This document shows positions 52,261 to 62,800 of a stretch of 64,000 nucleotides of DNA, piece by piece. The notes beneath the pieces are model-generated. The model was not told where the DNA came from, did no database searches, and saw only the letters and a list, made by a program, of their open reading frames with translations. The stretch's first letter is position 1. Each line of letters starts with the position of its first letter. Position numbers and translations under genes: made by a program. Location: contig SVGA01000001.1 of assembly GCA_015056575.1 (NCBI GenBank), positions 186,001 to 250,000 of the forward strand. Direction: 5' to 3'. The DNA comes from Butyrivibrio sp. Lineage in GTDB: Bacteria > Bacillota > Clostridia > Lachnospirales > Lachnospiraceae.

Positions 52261-53916
52261 GTGAACAGAATTTCGTTATCAATTTCTGAGGAAGGATATA
52301 TAGAAAGAGCACTGGACTTCATTAAAGCGTACCTCATCGAGAAAAAGGTGTCCAAAGCCAATATCATAAGGACACAGCTGCTCTCCGAGGAGTCCATCGT
52401 GCTTCTTGAAAAGCATGCGCCGAAGGGCAGCACATTGAAGGTTGGCGTAAGAAAGCTTCTTGGAGATGTATCCATAGAGCTCACTATGGACGGAGACTCT
52501 TTTGAACCGGATATAAGTATTGCGGATTCATTGGGAAAAGAGGCTGTTGATGATGCTTCAGAGGACGCCATTCGGGCGATCCTCATGAAAGCTTTCGGAG
52601 AAAAATACAAATACAACCACAAGAATAATGTGAACAAAGTCAGGATCATAGCGGAGAAAGCCGGAAAATCCGCAATCCTTACCACTCTTATAGCCATGGC
52701 GCTTGGGCTTGTCTTCGGCGTTTTGATGTCTGTGATTTTCCCGCCGGTCTTTTCGGAGACCATTTGCTCCTTTGTACTGCGCCCCATAAAGACGATCTTC
52801 ATGAATTCCCTGAGTATTATCATTACGCCGGTAATATTCTTTTCGCTGGTGTCCTGCTTTTCGCAGTTTAAGAATCTCTCAGATCTTGGGAGAGTGGCAT
52901 TTAAGATCATGATGGTTTATCTTATTACAACCCTTGTGGCCACAATGCTGGGTTTTGTGGTGACAGGTATTGTAAGCCCCGGAGAGTGGGGATTTGCCTT
53001 GGGAAAAGATGTATCGTCAATGGGAGCGGTTTCGGAAAACGAGCAGATGAACTATTCCCTTTATAACACGCTTATCAGTATTGTGCCCGATAATATTGTT
53101 GCGCCGTTTTTGGAGGGCAATACCCTGCAGGTAATGTTCCTTGCGATCCTCGTGGGCACCTGCGTTGGGATGATAGGTGAGTATTCCGCAGTCCTTACTG
53201 AAATCTTTGAGGCCTGCAATTCCCTTTTCATGACTATAACCACCATGATCACAAAGGCTATCCCTGTGGTGGTTTTCTGCTCAATTGCACTGATGGTAAA
53301 AGATATTGGCTGGGGATCCATTCTCATGGTGACAGAGGGCCTTATTACGCAGATCAGCGCTATATTTCTTATGATCTGCTTCTATGGCCTGATGGTCCTT
53401 GTGGTGTGTCATCTGAATCCCATCAAATTCTATAAAAACATCAGGGAGGGAATGCTGACAAGTATGTCACTTTGCTCCAGCTCTGCGGCCATGCCGGTGA
53501 ACATGAGAGTATGCACCGAAAAGCTTGGGATTCCGCCTGTTATCAGTAATTTCTCAATACCATTGGGAGCCAGTGTAAATATGGATGGGACTTGCATCTA
53601 CCTTGCCAGCATGATTCTGTTTTTGGCCAAAGCCTACGCTGTTTCCATTGAACCTTCCAATGTGGCGCCTCTGGCGTTGACCATCATACTTCTGTCGCTT
53701 GGCGCCCCGGGAATTCCCGGAAATGCCCTGGTGTGTCTTAGTGTAGCCCTGGTCCAGGCAGGAATTCCAATTGAGGCTGTGGGGCTTGTGATAGCTATCA
53801 ATCCAATCGCTGATATGTTCGACACCATGAACAATACAACAGGAGATATGGCAGCTGCCCTCGTTGTGGCTAGCCGGGAGAAGATGCTGGATATAGATAA
53901 GTTTAATGCTGATTAA
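52261..53916 (+). CDS. SLC1/DAACS-type cation symporter with extra N-terminal domain
   Basis: The GTG start follows CCGGGAGATAATATC. The first ~135 residues are soluble and resemble a GHKL/anti-sigma ATPase-like fold (LEKHAPKGSTLKVGVRKLLG and SIELTMDGDSFEP). From about 140 to 545 it is an SLC1 transporter: HP1-type serines CSSSAAMPVNM, TM7 NMDGT, and TM8 IADMFDTMNNTTGD. Aligning with GltPh, Asp394 is Asp518, Thr398 is Thr522, Asn401 is Asn525 and Asp405 is Asp529, but substrate-selecting Arg397 is Asp521. Acidic amino acids or dicarboxylates are therefore unlikely substrates. N-terminal fusion with a transporter is unusual. Confidence 0.85.
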   Translation: MNRISLSISEEGYIERALDFIKAYLIEKKVSKANIIRTQLLSEESIVLLEKHAPKGSTLKVGVRKLLGDVSIELTMDGDSFEPDISIADSLGKEAVDDASEDAIRAILMKAFGEKYKYNHKNNVNKVRIIAEKAGKSAILTTLIAMALGLVFGVLMSVIFPPVFSETICSFVLRPIKTIFMNSLSIIITPVIFFSLVSCFSQFKNLSDLGRVAFKIMMVYLITTLVATMLGFVVTGIVSPGEWGFALGKDVSSMGAVSENEQMNYSLYNTLISIVPDNIVAPFLEGNTLQVMFLAILVGTCVGMIGEYSAVLTEIFEACNSLFMTITTMITKAIPVVVFCSIALMVKDIGWGSILMVTEGLITQISAIFLMICFYGLMVLVVCHLNPIKFYKNIREGMLTSMSLCSSSAAMPVNMRVCTEKLGIPPVISNFSIPLGASVNMDGTCIYLASMILFLAKAYAVSIEPSNVAPLALTIILLSLGAPGIPGNALVCLSVALVQAGIPIEAVGLVIAINPIADMFDTMNNTTGDMAAALVVASREKMLDIDKFNAD

Positions 53917-53948
53917 CAGGGGAAAACGGGATAAGGAGTGTAAAAATT

Positions 53949-54944
53949 ATGAAAAGAGAATTGGTAACAGGACTTTTATGTGCGCTTATGCTTGCAGCGG
54001 CAGGATGCGGAGATAAGGTCGAAGACAGCAGCGGTCTGGTAAAAGAGCCTTTGCCGGAAACTGCTAAGACCACTCAGACCGATGAAGCTGAGGATAACGG
54101 GAACGTGGCAGAAACAGACGAGGCACAGCCCGAAGAAACAGCAGAAACAGCAGAAGCGTCAGGTTCGGATCTCTATGAGGCTTTCAAGAACGGATCGGCA
54201 AAGGTTAAGTACAGAGGCACAGGAGATGTTACTTCTTACCTGGAAACCCGCGCGGTTCTCACTGAAGGTCAGTCCTATTCTTTGGAAGAAATAGTGGATG
54301 CACTGGCTAAGAATGAGGAATATTCCTACATAGAGCTGACCCTTACGGATACAGAGTACAGCATGATCGATTGCGGCAGTGACGGTGTTCCGGAGCTTCT
54401 TGCAACAGCCTATCTGGGAGATGAGTTCAGCCTTTCGTTCATAATCAAGGAGATCGACGGTGAGCTGGTTATCTGCTACGATCAGGATTCCTGGTCAAGG
54501 AGCAGCACGGTTGTAAATGAGGACGGAACCATCGAGACAAGCGGATCCGGCGGAGCAGCTGTTCATGTATATGAAAATGCATTTGTAGATGCTGCGGGGG
54601 ATTACAAGTTCTACTATGGCTTTGAGGAAACCCTGTCCATTTACGACGAGTATTACGCATACAAGACCGGAGAGGATTACGTTACCATAAGCAATGAGGG
54701 TCTGGATTGGGAGCACATCGGAGTAAATGACTATTACTTCGAGCCTGATTATCAAAAGAGAACCCACTATTACAACTATTTTATGTTTGACGATAACTAT
54801 GAAGATGTTACCACTGATGCCGATTATGACGATTCCAATCCTGTGAAGCAGAAATTTACCGAGGCCGGGATCAATGTTTACACCGCATCTGAAATAAACG
54901 ACATGCTCACAAGCAGAGCCAAGGAGATTGGCTGGGTAAAATAA
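53949..54944 (+). CDS. Predicted lipoprotein of unknown function
   Basis: The 331-aa protein starts with a lipoprotein signal (LLCALMLAAAGCGDKV, lipobox AAGC, Cys20), then a Glu/Ala/Thr-rich linker (about 25-75) and a soluble domain (about 80-331). The domain is rich in Tyr and Asp (DEYYAYKTGEDY, ending TASEINDMLTSRAKEIGWVK). No family recognised. ATG follows AAGGAGTGTAAAAATT; it lies 32 bp after the symporter, so the two may be co-transcribed. Confidence 0.78.
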   Translation: MKRELVTGLLCALMLAAAGCGDKVEDSSGLVKEPLPETAKTTQTDEAEDNGNVAETDEAQPEETAETAEASGSDLYEAFKNGSAKVKYRGTGDVTSYLETRAVLTEGQSYSLEEIVDALAKNEEYSYIELTLTDTEYSMIDCGSDGVPELLATAYLGDEFSLSFIIKEIDGELVICYDQDSWSRSSTVVNEDGTIETSGSGGAAVHVYENAFVDAAGDYKFYYGFEETLSIYDEYYAYKTGEDYVTISNEGLDWEHIGVNDYYFEPDYQKRTHYYNYFMFDDNYEDVTTDADYDDSNPVKQKFTEAGINVYTASEINDMLTSRAKEIGWVK

Positions 54945-54970
54945 CTGCTGCATGATTTTTAGGGGCCATC

Positions 54971-55012
54971 CCCCTGATGATCAGTGATCATCAGGGGAAA
55001 GGCTCTTTTTTT
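54971..55012 (+). terminator. Terminator after the 53949 lipoprotein
   Basis: CCCCTGATGATCA (54971-54983) pairs with TGATCATCAGGGG (54985-54997), followed by a T-run at 55005-55012. The loop is nearly absent, so the actual loop must be slightly larger. Confidence 0.75.
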
Positions 55013-55024
55013 ATACTTCTTTAA

Positions 55025-55078
55025 TGGACAATCCGGGGCACAGCGGTTATAGTAATGATATGCGGAAAACGATTTCCG
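55025..55078 (+). promoter_or_regulatory. Promoter and operator of the LacI-family regulator at 55128
   Basis: TGGACA (55025-55030), a 17-bp spacer and TATAGT (55048-55053) form a promoter; the palindromic CGGAAAACGATTTCCG lies at 55063-55078 just past the expected start site, suggesting autorepression. A degenerate half site CGGAATCGCTTCGG follows at 55083. Confidence 0.6.
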
Positions 55079-55127
55079 TGATCGGAATCGCTTCGGAACG
55101 AGAAATTATCCAGAGAAGAGGAACAGC

Positions 55128-56117
55128 ATGGTATCCATAAAAGACGTAGCCAAAGAGGCGGGAGTTGCCATATCCACAGTCTCCAAGGTTCTCAACAACT
55201 ATCCAAATGTAAGTGAAAACACCAGGAAAAAAGTCATGGATGTGGTGGAAAGACTTGGCTTTGTGCCCAACGCGGTAGCGGCAAGTCTTTCTTCAAAAAG
55301 GACAGGAAGGGTGGCACTTCTTATCAAGCTTAATCTGAACACCCAGGCCAGTGACGAGATCAGCATGCAGTACATCTCGGGCGCTGTCCACCGGGCAAAA
55401 GAGCTGCAGCTGGATGTGATCACAGTGTTCACCTCCATGATCGAAGACATGAATGTGGAGGAAGTCACTTCTTATTTTGAGTCCCAGGGAATAAAGGGAA
55501 TAATTGTCTACGGCCTTACCACCAGGGACAAGGTGGTACACAAGCTTATTGGAAGCGGACGTTTTAAGATGGTGGTTATTGACGCTCCCATGGTCAACAG
55601 CACTACCTCCTCAGTGAGCATCGACAACAAAAAGGCCCAGTACGATATAGCCAAAAAGACTATCATAGAGAACAAGTGCAAGAAGGTTCTTTATCTTGCG
55701 GGAGAGGACTCTGGCTATGTGACGGGAGAGCGACTTGATGGCATCAAAAAGCTGTGCGATGAAAAGAAGCTTAAACTCAGCGTACGCTACGGCAATTTCT
55801 CGGAGCTGCGGGCAAGACAGCTCACCATGCGATTTGCCAGGAATAACGACTGCGTTGTATGCGCATCGGATCTTATGGCCATCGGAGCCATGAAGGCTCT
55901 CATAGATATGGACATTTTCCGCCCTGTCTGCGGTTTTGACGGAATTATCCTTATGGGATATGTGGGCAAGCAGATGAACACAGTCAAGCAGGACTTCGTT
56001 AAGATTTCCGAGGTTGCACTTGATGAACTCAACCGCCTGATGAGGGGGAAGGAAGGCCGCAAGGTCACTGTTCCTCATACATTGGTGAGAATGAGATATG
56101 AGGATATCATCAGCTGA
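55128..56117 (+). CDS. LacI-family transcriptional regulator (glycogen phosphorylase locus)
   Basis: The 329-aa protein has the LacI DNA-binding start (SIKDVAKEAGVAISTVSKVL, hinge to ~58 with LSSKRTGRVALL) and an effector domain (about 60-325; for example NNDCVVCASDLMAIGAMKAL). It lies just ahead of glgP. Candidate operators occur at its own promoter and twice around the glgP promoter with the core GGAAAACGTTTTCC, so it probably regulates glgP and itself. Effector unknown (maltodextrin or a sugar phosphate are guesses). Confidence 0.92.
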   Translation: MVSIKDVAKEAGVAISTVSKVLNNYPNVSENTRKKVMDVVERLGFVPNAVAASLSSKRTGRVALLIKLNLNTQASDEISMQYISGAVHRAKELQLDVITVFTSMIEDMNVEEVTSYFESQGIKGIIVYGLTTRDKVVHKLIGSGRFKMVVIDAPMVNSTTSSVSIDNKKAQYDIAKKTIIENKCKKVLYLAGEDSGYVTGERLDGIKKLCDEKKLKLSVRYGNFSELRARQLTMRFARNNDCVVCASDLMAIGAMKALIDMDIFRPVCGFDGIILMGYVGKQMNTVKQDFVKISEVALDELNRLMRGKEGRKVTVPHTLVRMRYEDIIS

Positions 56118-56141
56118 TAATTTTAATCCGAAAATTAGTAC

Positions 56142-56199
56142 TTGCGGAAAACGTTTTCCTGTGATATATTACTACCATCGGAGACGAGAAAACGTTTTC
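56142..56199 (+). promoter_or_regulatory. glgP promoter with two LacI-type operators
   Basis: TTGCGG (56142-56147), a 17-bp spacer and TATATT (56165-56170) form the promoter. A perfect palindrome GGAAAACGTTTTCC (56146-56159) covers the -35/spacer, and GAAAACGTTTTC (56188-56199) lies just after the start site. Binding at both would block transcription. Confidence 0.75.
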
Positions 56200-56320
56200 C
56201 GAAGCCATGGCAAAGCAAATGCCTGACGCAGATCACAGTAAAGATCACAAGAGCACAGCTCTTACAAAGACCAAGACGAAACGTAAATTCAAGTTTTATG
56301 AATACGAGAGGAGAAACAAA

Positions 56321-58633
56321 ATGTCAAAGCACACAAACATGCAGCGCGACGTACTTGTAACCAACCTTGAGGAACAGCTTGAGAGCATCGCTTCAGAGAA
56401 GTTTAACAAGACCCTCAGGGACTGCACCGACAGGGAGACCTACTTCGTACTCCTTGAGATGACAACACGTCTCATGGATGTTGCGGAAGTATACAACGGT
56501 GAGAAGAAGGTTTACTACATTTCCATGGAGTTCCTTATCGGTAAGCTTCTTTCCAATAACCTTATCAACTTAAGAGTATATGACAGGGTCAAAGAGATCC
56601 TTGAGAAGAACGGCAAGAGCATTGCGGATATCGAGGAGTGCGAGCCCGAGCCTTCTCTTGGTAACGGCGGTCTTGGAAGACTTGCAGCATGCTTCCTTGA
56701 TTCCATCGCAACTCTTGGTCTTGCGGGAGAGGGAATCGGACTCAACTATCACTTCGGTCTTTTCAAGCAGGTGTTCAAGGATCACCTTCAGTACGCAGAG
56801 AAGAATGAATGGATCGAGGATCAGTCCTGGCTTGAGAAGACAGATACTACCTTTGAAGTTTCTTTTGGCAAGGAGAAGGTTGTGTCCCGCCTCTACAATA
56901 TGGATGTTGTGGGCTATGACACAGGTGTTAACAAGCTCCGCCTCTTCGATATCGAGACCATTGACGAGTCTTTAGTGAAAAAAGGCATCGATTTTGACAA
57001 GACCAAGATCGACAAGAATCTGACTCTTTTCCTGTATCCCGATGACTCTGATGAGGCCGGAAACCTGCTTAGGATCTATCAGGAGTACTTCCTGGTTTCC
57101 AATGCCGCACAGCTTATCCTCCGCGAGCAGAAGGAGCGCCAGTACGATCTCCACGAGCTGCACAACCATGCGGTTATCCAGATCAACGACACACATCCTA
57201 CCATGATCATTCCTGAGCTTATAAGGATCCTGGTTGAGGAGAAGGCCTTCAACATTGACGAAGCTATCAATGTTGTCAGCAAGACCTGCGCTTATACAAA
57301 CCACACGATCCTTGCCGAGGCTCTTGAGACATGGCCTCTTGCATACCTTGAGAAGGTTGTTCCTCAGCTTGTTCCCTATATTAAGGAGCTGGACAAGAGA
57401 ATCCGCGACAAGTACAAGAAGAACTCCAAGGTTTGGATCATCGACAAGGACAAGAAGGTACACATGGCCTTTATCGACATCCACTACGGCTTCTCCATCA
57501 ACGGTGTTGCCGCTATACATACAGACATTCTTAAGGACAGCGAGCTCAACGATTTCTACAAGCTCTATCCCGAGAAGTTCAATAACAAGACCAACGGTAT
57601 CACCTTCAGAAGATGGCTTCTTAGCTGCAACCATCCTCTGGCTGATTTCCTTTCCCAGACCATCGGCGACGGCTTCAAGAAGGATGCCACTAAGCTTGAA
57701 AAGCTCCTTGACCACATCGGCGAGCAGGATGTTCTTGATAAGCTCGAAGATATCAAGATGGGCAAGAAGAAAGAGCTGGCTCTTTACCTCAAGGATCACG
57801 AGAAGGTTGAGGTTGATCCTGAGTCAATCTTTGACATTCAGGTAAAGAGACTTCATGAGTACAAGAGACAGCAGATGAACGCCCTTTACATCATCCACAA
57901 GTATCTGGAGATCAAGGGCGGCAAGAAGCCGGTAAGGCCTCTTACATTCATCTTCGGTGCCAAGGCAGCACCTGCTTATGTTATTGCCAAGGATATCATT
58001 CACCTTCTTCTTGTACTTCAGGAGATAGTAAACAACGATCCCGAAGTTAACAAGTACATGAAGGTAGTTATGGTAGAGAACTACAACGTAAGCTATGCAG
58101 AGAGACTTATTCCTGCCTGCGACGTATCCGAGCAGATTTCCCTTGCGTCAAAAGAGGCATCGGGAACCAGCAACATGAAGTTCATGCTAAACGGTGCCAT
58201 TACCCTGGGAACAGATGACGGTGCTAACGTAGAGATCCACGAACTTGTAGGGGATGACAATATCTACATCTTCGGTATCAGTGCAGATGAGGTTATCGAG
58301 CACTACAAGAAGGCTGACTATGTTTCAAAGGATTACTACAAGAAGAGCCCGGTTATCAAAGAGGCTGTGGACTTTATCGTAAGCAAAGAGTGCCTTAAGG
58401 TTGGACACAAGGAGAATCTTGAGAGACTCTACAAGGAGCTCCTTAATAAGGACTGGTTCATGACTCTCATCGATCTTGAGAGCTATATCGAGAAGAAGGA
58501 TCAGATCTTTGCAGATTACGAGAAGCGCGATAAGTGGAAGAAGATGATGCTTACCAACATTGCAAAGGCAGGCTACTTCTCATCCGACAGAACCATCGCA
58601 GAGTACAACAGAGACATCTGGCACCTGGATTGA
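56321..58633 (+). CDS. glgP: Glycogen/maltodextrin phosphorylase
   Basis: It phosphorolyses alpha-1,4-glucans to glucose-1-phosphate (GT35, PLP-dependent). I start at ATG 56321 behind GAGAGGAGAAACAAA; the upstream ATG at 56207 is a poor candidate inside the leader. The 770-aa protein has [16 protein letters not shown] (glycogen phosphorylase hallmark), and the PLP Lys620 in [20 protein letters not shown]. The leader is ~145 nt and ends at this site. Regulated by the LacI-family protein upstream. Together with gtfA it yields glucose-1-phosphate without ATP. Confidence 0.93.
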   Translation: MSKHTNMQRDVLVTNLEEQLESIASEKFNKTLRDCTDRETYFVLLEMTTRLMDVAEVYNGEKKVYYISMEFLIGKLLSNNLINLRVYDRVKEILEKNGKSIADIEECEPEPSLGNGGLGRLAACFLDSIATLGLAGEGIGLNYHFGLFKQVFKDHLQYAEKNEWIEDQSWLEKTDTTFEVSFGKEKVVSRLYNMDVVGYDTGVNKLRLFDIETIDESLVKKGIDFDKTKIDKNLTLFLYPDDSDEAGNLLRIYQEYFLVSNAAQLILREQKERQYDLHELHNHAVIQINDTHPTMIIPELIRILVEEKAFNIDEAINVVSKTCAYTNHTILAEALETWPLAYLEKVVPQLVPYIKELDKRIRDKYKKNSKVWIIDKDKKVHMAFIDIHYGFSINGVAAIHTDILKDSELNDFYKLYPEKFNNKTNGITFRRWLLSCNHPLADFLSQTIGDGFKKDATKLEKLLDHIGEQDVLDKLEDIKMGKKKELALYLKDHEKVEVDPESIFDIQVKRLHEYKRQQMNALYIIHKYLEIKGGKKPVRPLTFIFGAKAAPAYVIAKDIIHLLLVLQEIVNNDPEVNKYMKVVMVENYNVSYAERLIPACDVSEQISLASKEASGTSNMKFMLNGAITLGTDDGANVEIHELVGDDNIYIFGISADEVIEHYKKADYVSKDYYKKSPVIKEAVDFIVSKECLKVGHKENLERLYKELLNKDWFMTLIDLESYIEKKDQIFADYEKRDKWKKMMLTNIAKAGYFSSDRTIAEYNRDIWHLD

Positions 58634-58646
58634 TATAAGACTTTAC

Positions 58647-58683
58647 AAAAACTGCGCACCGTTAAGGATGCGCAGTTTTTTTA
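58647..58683 (+). terminator. glgP terminator
   Basis: ACTGCGCA (58651-58658) pairs with TGCGCAGT (58669-58676), followed by TTTTTT. The preceding A-run gives a weaker T-run on the minus strand. Confidence 0.8.
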
Positions 58684-58883
58684 TGCGAGCCACAGGGGAC
58701 ATCAGTATTGAAGTAATTTCAGATTAAACCCATTAAAAATGCCTAAATCATTAACCAAAAAACTGTTAAATATCAACTAAGGAGATTTGTGGCGTTAGTT
58801 TAACAGGTATGTTATTATATTAACGATATCCCGTATGGGGTATGGGGTTAGTAACTATTATATTTTGAAGGAGGATTTAGGTA

Positions 58884-59639
58884 ATGGCAAAAACAGCTAT
58901 AATCACCGGTGGCTCAAGAGGTATCGGTGAGGCAATGGCACTTAAGTTGGGTGAACTTGGTTACAATGTTGTGATCAACTACAGAAGCGAGTCTTCCAAG
59001 GCTCTTTCTGATAACCTTGCTGCAAAGATCAGCAGTCAGTACGGCGTTGAGACACTGGTTGTAAGAGCAGATGTCAGTAAGTATGAGGACTGTGAAGCGC
59101 TTGTTAAGGCAACTGTTGATAAGTTCGGTGAGAACATTGATGCTCTTGTTAACAATGCAGGCATCACCAACAACTGCAACTGGATCGATATTAAAAGAGA
59201 GCAGTATGAGAACGTTATCAATACCAACCTTATGAGTTTCCTTCACATGACACACCTTGTGCTTCCTTATATGGTTAACCACAGCAGTAAGGATAATCAG
59301 TGCTGCATCGTTAATACATCTTCTGTCGGAGGACTTACCGGCGTTATCAATCAGGCAGATTACTGCGCATCCAAGTCCGGTATCATCGGAATGACAAGAG
59401 CCCTCGCTCTTGAATTCGCAGGAAGAGGCGTCCGTGTAAATGCTATCGCACCCGGAATGATCATGACAGATATGCTCCGCGGTGTTAACCAGGATGAGCT
59501 CAATGCTCTGGCAGCTACGATCCCTCAGGGATTCATAGGAGACGTATCCGATATCGCAGGTGCTCTCGGATACATTCTGACAGCTCCTTATCTGACCGGT
59601 CAGATCATTTCACCTAACGGCGGATTCGTGCTTCAGTAA
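58884..59639 (+). CDS. Short-chain dehydrogenase, 3-oxoacyl-ACP reductase-like
   Basis: The 251-aa classical SDR has the NAD(P) motif TGGSRGIG (about 8-15), NNAGI (about 90-94), and the catalytic Ser and Tyr-Lys in NTSSVGGL and YCASKSG, and the PG motif in AIAPGMIMTDM. Sequence is closest to FabG-type reductases, but no fatty-acid genes are nearby and the gene stands alone, so other carbonyl substrates are possible. ATG follows GAAGGAGGATTTAGGTA; its upstream (58684-58883) is AT-rich with no clear promoter that I would name. Confidence 0.85.
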   Translation: MAKTAIITGGSRGIGEAMALKLGELGYNVVINYRSESSKALSDNLAAKISSQYGVETLVVRADVSKYEDCEALVKATVDKFGENIDALVNNAGITNNCNWIDIKREQYENVINTNLMSFLHMTHLVLPYMVNHSSKDNQCCIVNTSSVGGLTGVINQADYCASKSGIIGMTRALALEFAGRGVRVNAIAPGMIMTDMLRGVNQDELNALAATIPQGFIGDVSDIAGALGYILTAPYLTGQIISPNGGFVLQ

Positions 59640-59686
59640 TATTAGAATTCATACGCCTTTTTAAGACGTGATATTAAGATATACAA

Positions 59687-59752
59687 GCGTCCGGTGTCAA
59701 GGGCTTCTGAGTGCAGGAACTCAGTGAGTTGCCCTTGATACTGGGCGTTTTC
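59687..59752 (+). terminator. Long hairpin terminator after the SDR
   Basis: GTGTCAAGGGC (59694-59704) pairs with GCCCTTGATAC (59731-59741); an inner stem CTGAGT/ACTCAG lies inside, and the outer GCGTCC/GGGCG base and TTTT follow. A second hairpin CAGAAT/ATTCTG is near 59775-59797. No gene in 59640-59863. Confidence 0.6.
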
Positions 59753-59863
59753 ACGCATTGGTAACACTTAACGGCAGAATGCGAAAAAAGGATTCTGAGC
59801 CGTAATCAGATTATCTCGTTGTAAATACTAATGAAGAAAGCGGATACAGATGGGAGGCAGAAG

Positions 59864-62800
59864 ATGAGAAAAAGTTTCGGCAGGGGAGTAGCATTATTAC
59901 TGGCGCTTACATTGATGGTGGGGAATACACAAAGCGTTCATGCGGCAGATGCAATTGTTGAAAGTTCCGAACCGGAGTTTTTGGAATATGAGGAAGAGAA
60001 TAACGGTTCAGAAGATACTGCTAATGAAGTGAGCAACTCGGAAGACTTAGAAGAAACAGCTTCCATGGATGAACAACTGCCGAATATCTCAGATGATGAC
60101 TCTGAAGAATCAATAGAAGAAACGGGATTAGAGGAAGAGGAAAACAAAGAAGAAAAAGAAGAAAAAGAAGAAAAAGAAGAAAAAGAAGAGTCAGAGCTTG
60201 TGGCTTCCATGAGTGAAGATCTTCTTTGGCTCAATGATTATCAGATAAATGATGCGGATGTAGATGATGTTAATGGGATAATTACTTTACAACCGGGATC
60301 CTATAAAGGCGAAAGGCAAAAAGCTGATCTGGTGGTATATTCTGAGGCGCAGTATAACAACAAGGTTTACAGAATTGCTATTGCACCGGCAAAATCTGTT
60401 GGTGATGATAACGCTTTTGTTAATGTTTGGGGGAAAAAATCCTCCAGCAGTATTGCCAGTACAGTAAATTCATTGACCATAAAAGAGGGAGTGATTCTTC
60501 CTGCTAGCTTTTATGGTTTATTTGGAGGAATGTGGGAGCTTAAATCCATTGTTGTAGAGGCAAAGGATGAATCATCAGAAGATGGGATGCTCCATATTAC
60601 AGATGCCAAGCTGGCATTTAGTGATTTAGATAGCTGTGAAAGAATCAAGATTTCCGGAGTAAGCACAGAAAAGGTGCAATCTTTTGCTGGGATGTTTTAC
60701 ATGGATTTTTCTCTTACTGATATTGATCTTGATGATTCTGTATTTGTGACTTCTTCAGCAAGCTCACTTTCCAGTATGTTTGGTAGATGCAAAAAACTGG
60801 AAAGTCTTCCTAAGATAACATTTGACACTTCAAATGCTACAAGTATGGCAGTTATGTTTGATCAGTGCTATAACCTTTCAGCTGTTGATGTATCATCGTG
60901 GGACGTGTCTAATGTCGAGAGTATGAAAGAAATGTTTTCCGGTTGCTCGAAATTGAAGTCATTGAATACTTCAGGATGGAAAGACACCAAATTAACAGAT
61001 GCTTTTGGTATGTTTTCCGGATGCAGTGAGTTAACTACGCTGGATTTGAGCGGTATTGATTTCTCCGGATTAAAGAAAGATCAATATAATAAGGTCCCTT
61101 ACCGGCTTTTTTCGAACTGTAAAAGCTTAACGGAAGTTGCAATCAATAATTCAATCGAACGATTTGGAGATAATTGTTTTTTAAATACAGATTCCCTTAC
61201 AACTATAAACTTCATCGGAACGCGGGAAGAATGGGGAAGCTGTAACGATTGCAATGAAGACGAAAACGGAAACCGTCCGGATACTATACTGGGGCGTTCT
61301 GACCCCACCGGAAACGAGATACTTTACAATGAAAGCCTTATAGTTAATTTTCTTAACTCTGAAGAGTTACAGATGGAAAGTGTATCAGGGTGGGAGTACG
61401 ATGGAGAGGGTTTGCCGAGCCGTTACAAAAAAGGTAATGATTACCTTAAAAATGGTGAATATCCTCTTTCCATGCGAGTGAATGGAAACACAGTTATTAC
61501 CGGATGGTGGAGATTTGATAATAATGGTTATGTACTTACGGGACAGTGTGGAGAGAACTACTATAACAGTGTTAAAAACTCAGATTTTCCCTATGGTATA
61601 AGAGTATCAACACAGAAAATAATAGATGCACTCAAAGAAAAACGAGCGAGCTCTGTTTTTGAATCATACAAATACTCAGCATCCTTTTCTCAGGATGTCT
61701 CATGGTTTATAGCCGCTCTGCACGGTGCTGCGGACTGGGGAAAAGTAACACGAGCAATTTTTGGTAATTTCATTACAGATCTTTACTGGGGGAATTATGT
61801 TCCGGCAGATGAGTTCTGGGCTGATGTAGCAGATGACTACATGAACGATCCTGTCAAATGCAAAGAAGTATTTAAGAAAATAGCTAAGAGCAAAGTAGAG
61901 AAAGAAGTCAGCTTTTTTGATCAGATCAATTCAGGAGCACTTGCGACGCCTGAGTGGGATATTATAAAAAACGCTTATACCATAACTGAGGATAGTTTGA
62001 GCGATGCTTTAAAGGAGAGGATGAAAGAGGATGCTGCCAGACTGGGAGCAGGAAATTATAAGGTTGATAATGAGGATTACAAAAAAGTTCTGGAAACTAT
62101 CAAAAACAGTGAGGATCCGGAGCTTTACTATAACATGTACGCTAAGCAGATAATAAGTACTCTTGGGACTATTTATAGTGTAAGTGGAGATCTTATGGAC
62201 AACCTGAAGGAAGATGAGGCTGTAAAAGCTTATCTTGAGCAGGTTATGGAAACCTTTGATGAGGGTACTAATGTTTCTGTGGCTGCGTCCAATGTATATA
62301 AGGATTATCAGGCTGAAGTGGCCAGAGCTATGGCCTCGGTAATGATAAATACATTCAATGAGTATAATTCCTGGAAAAAAATCCTTGGAAAGAACAACTT
62401 TGGAGTGAGTGTTCCTGATTTTGGGGGAGATCAGGAAGAGTTTACAAAAGATGCAATAGTACAACTGGCAGATGCTTTTTTGAAGACTAAGCTTGGAAAG
62501 GTATCTAAATTCTTTGAGTCACTGGAAGCAAACAGTGACATGATGAAGGCTTTCGATGAAGTTATAACAATATCCAACATGAAATTTGAGGCTCTAAGGA
62601 GGCTTGAGGAAGCCGAGAATGTCCTTCTGAGAGAAGGGTATGATCCAACACTTCAGGATATAGTGGATTACCAGATGGCATTTTCTGTATGTAAAGATCT
62701 ATATGCTCTGGAATATGAAGACATGTATATGTACTATGCAGTCAATAATATGGAACCGGAGAAGGTGCCACAGGAATATAAGCCCATCCGGGATCAGTTC

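Noticed and set aside
56207..56320. Upstream ATG for glgP at 56207 adding 38 residues
   Set aside because: The added residues are Lys/Thr-rich and unlike phosphorylases, and the strong ribosome site is just before ATG 56321.
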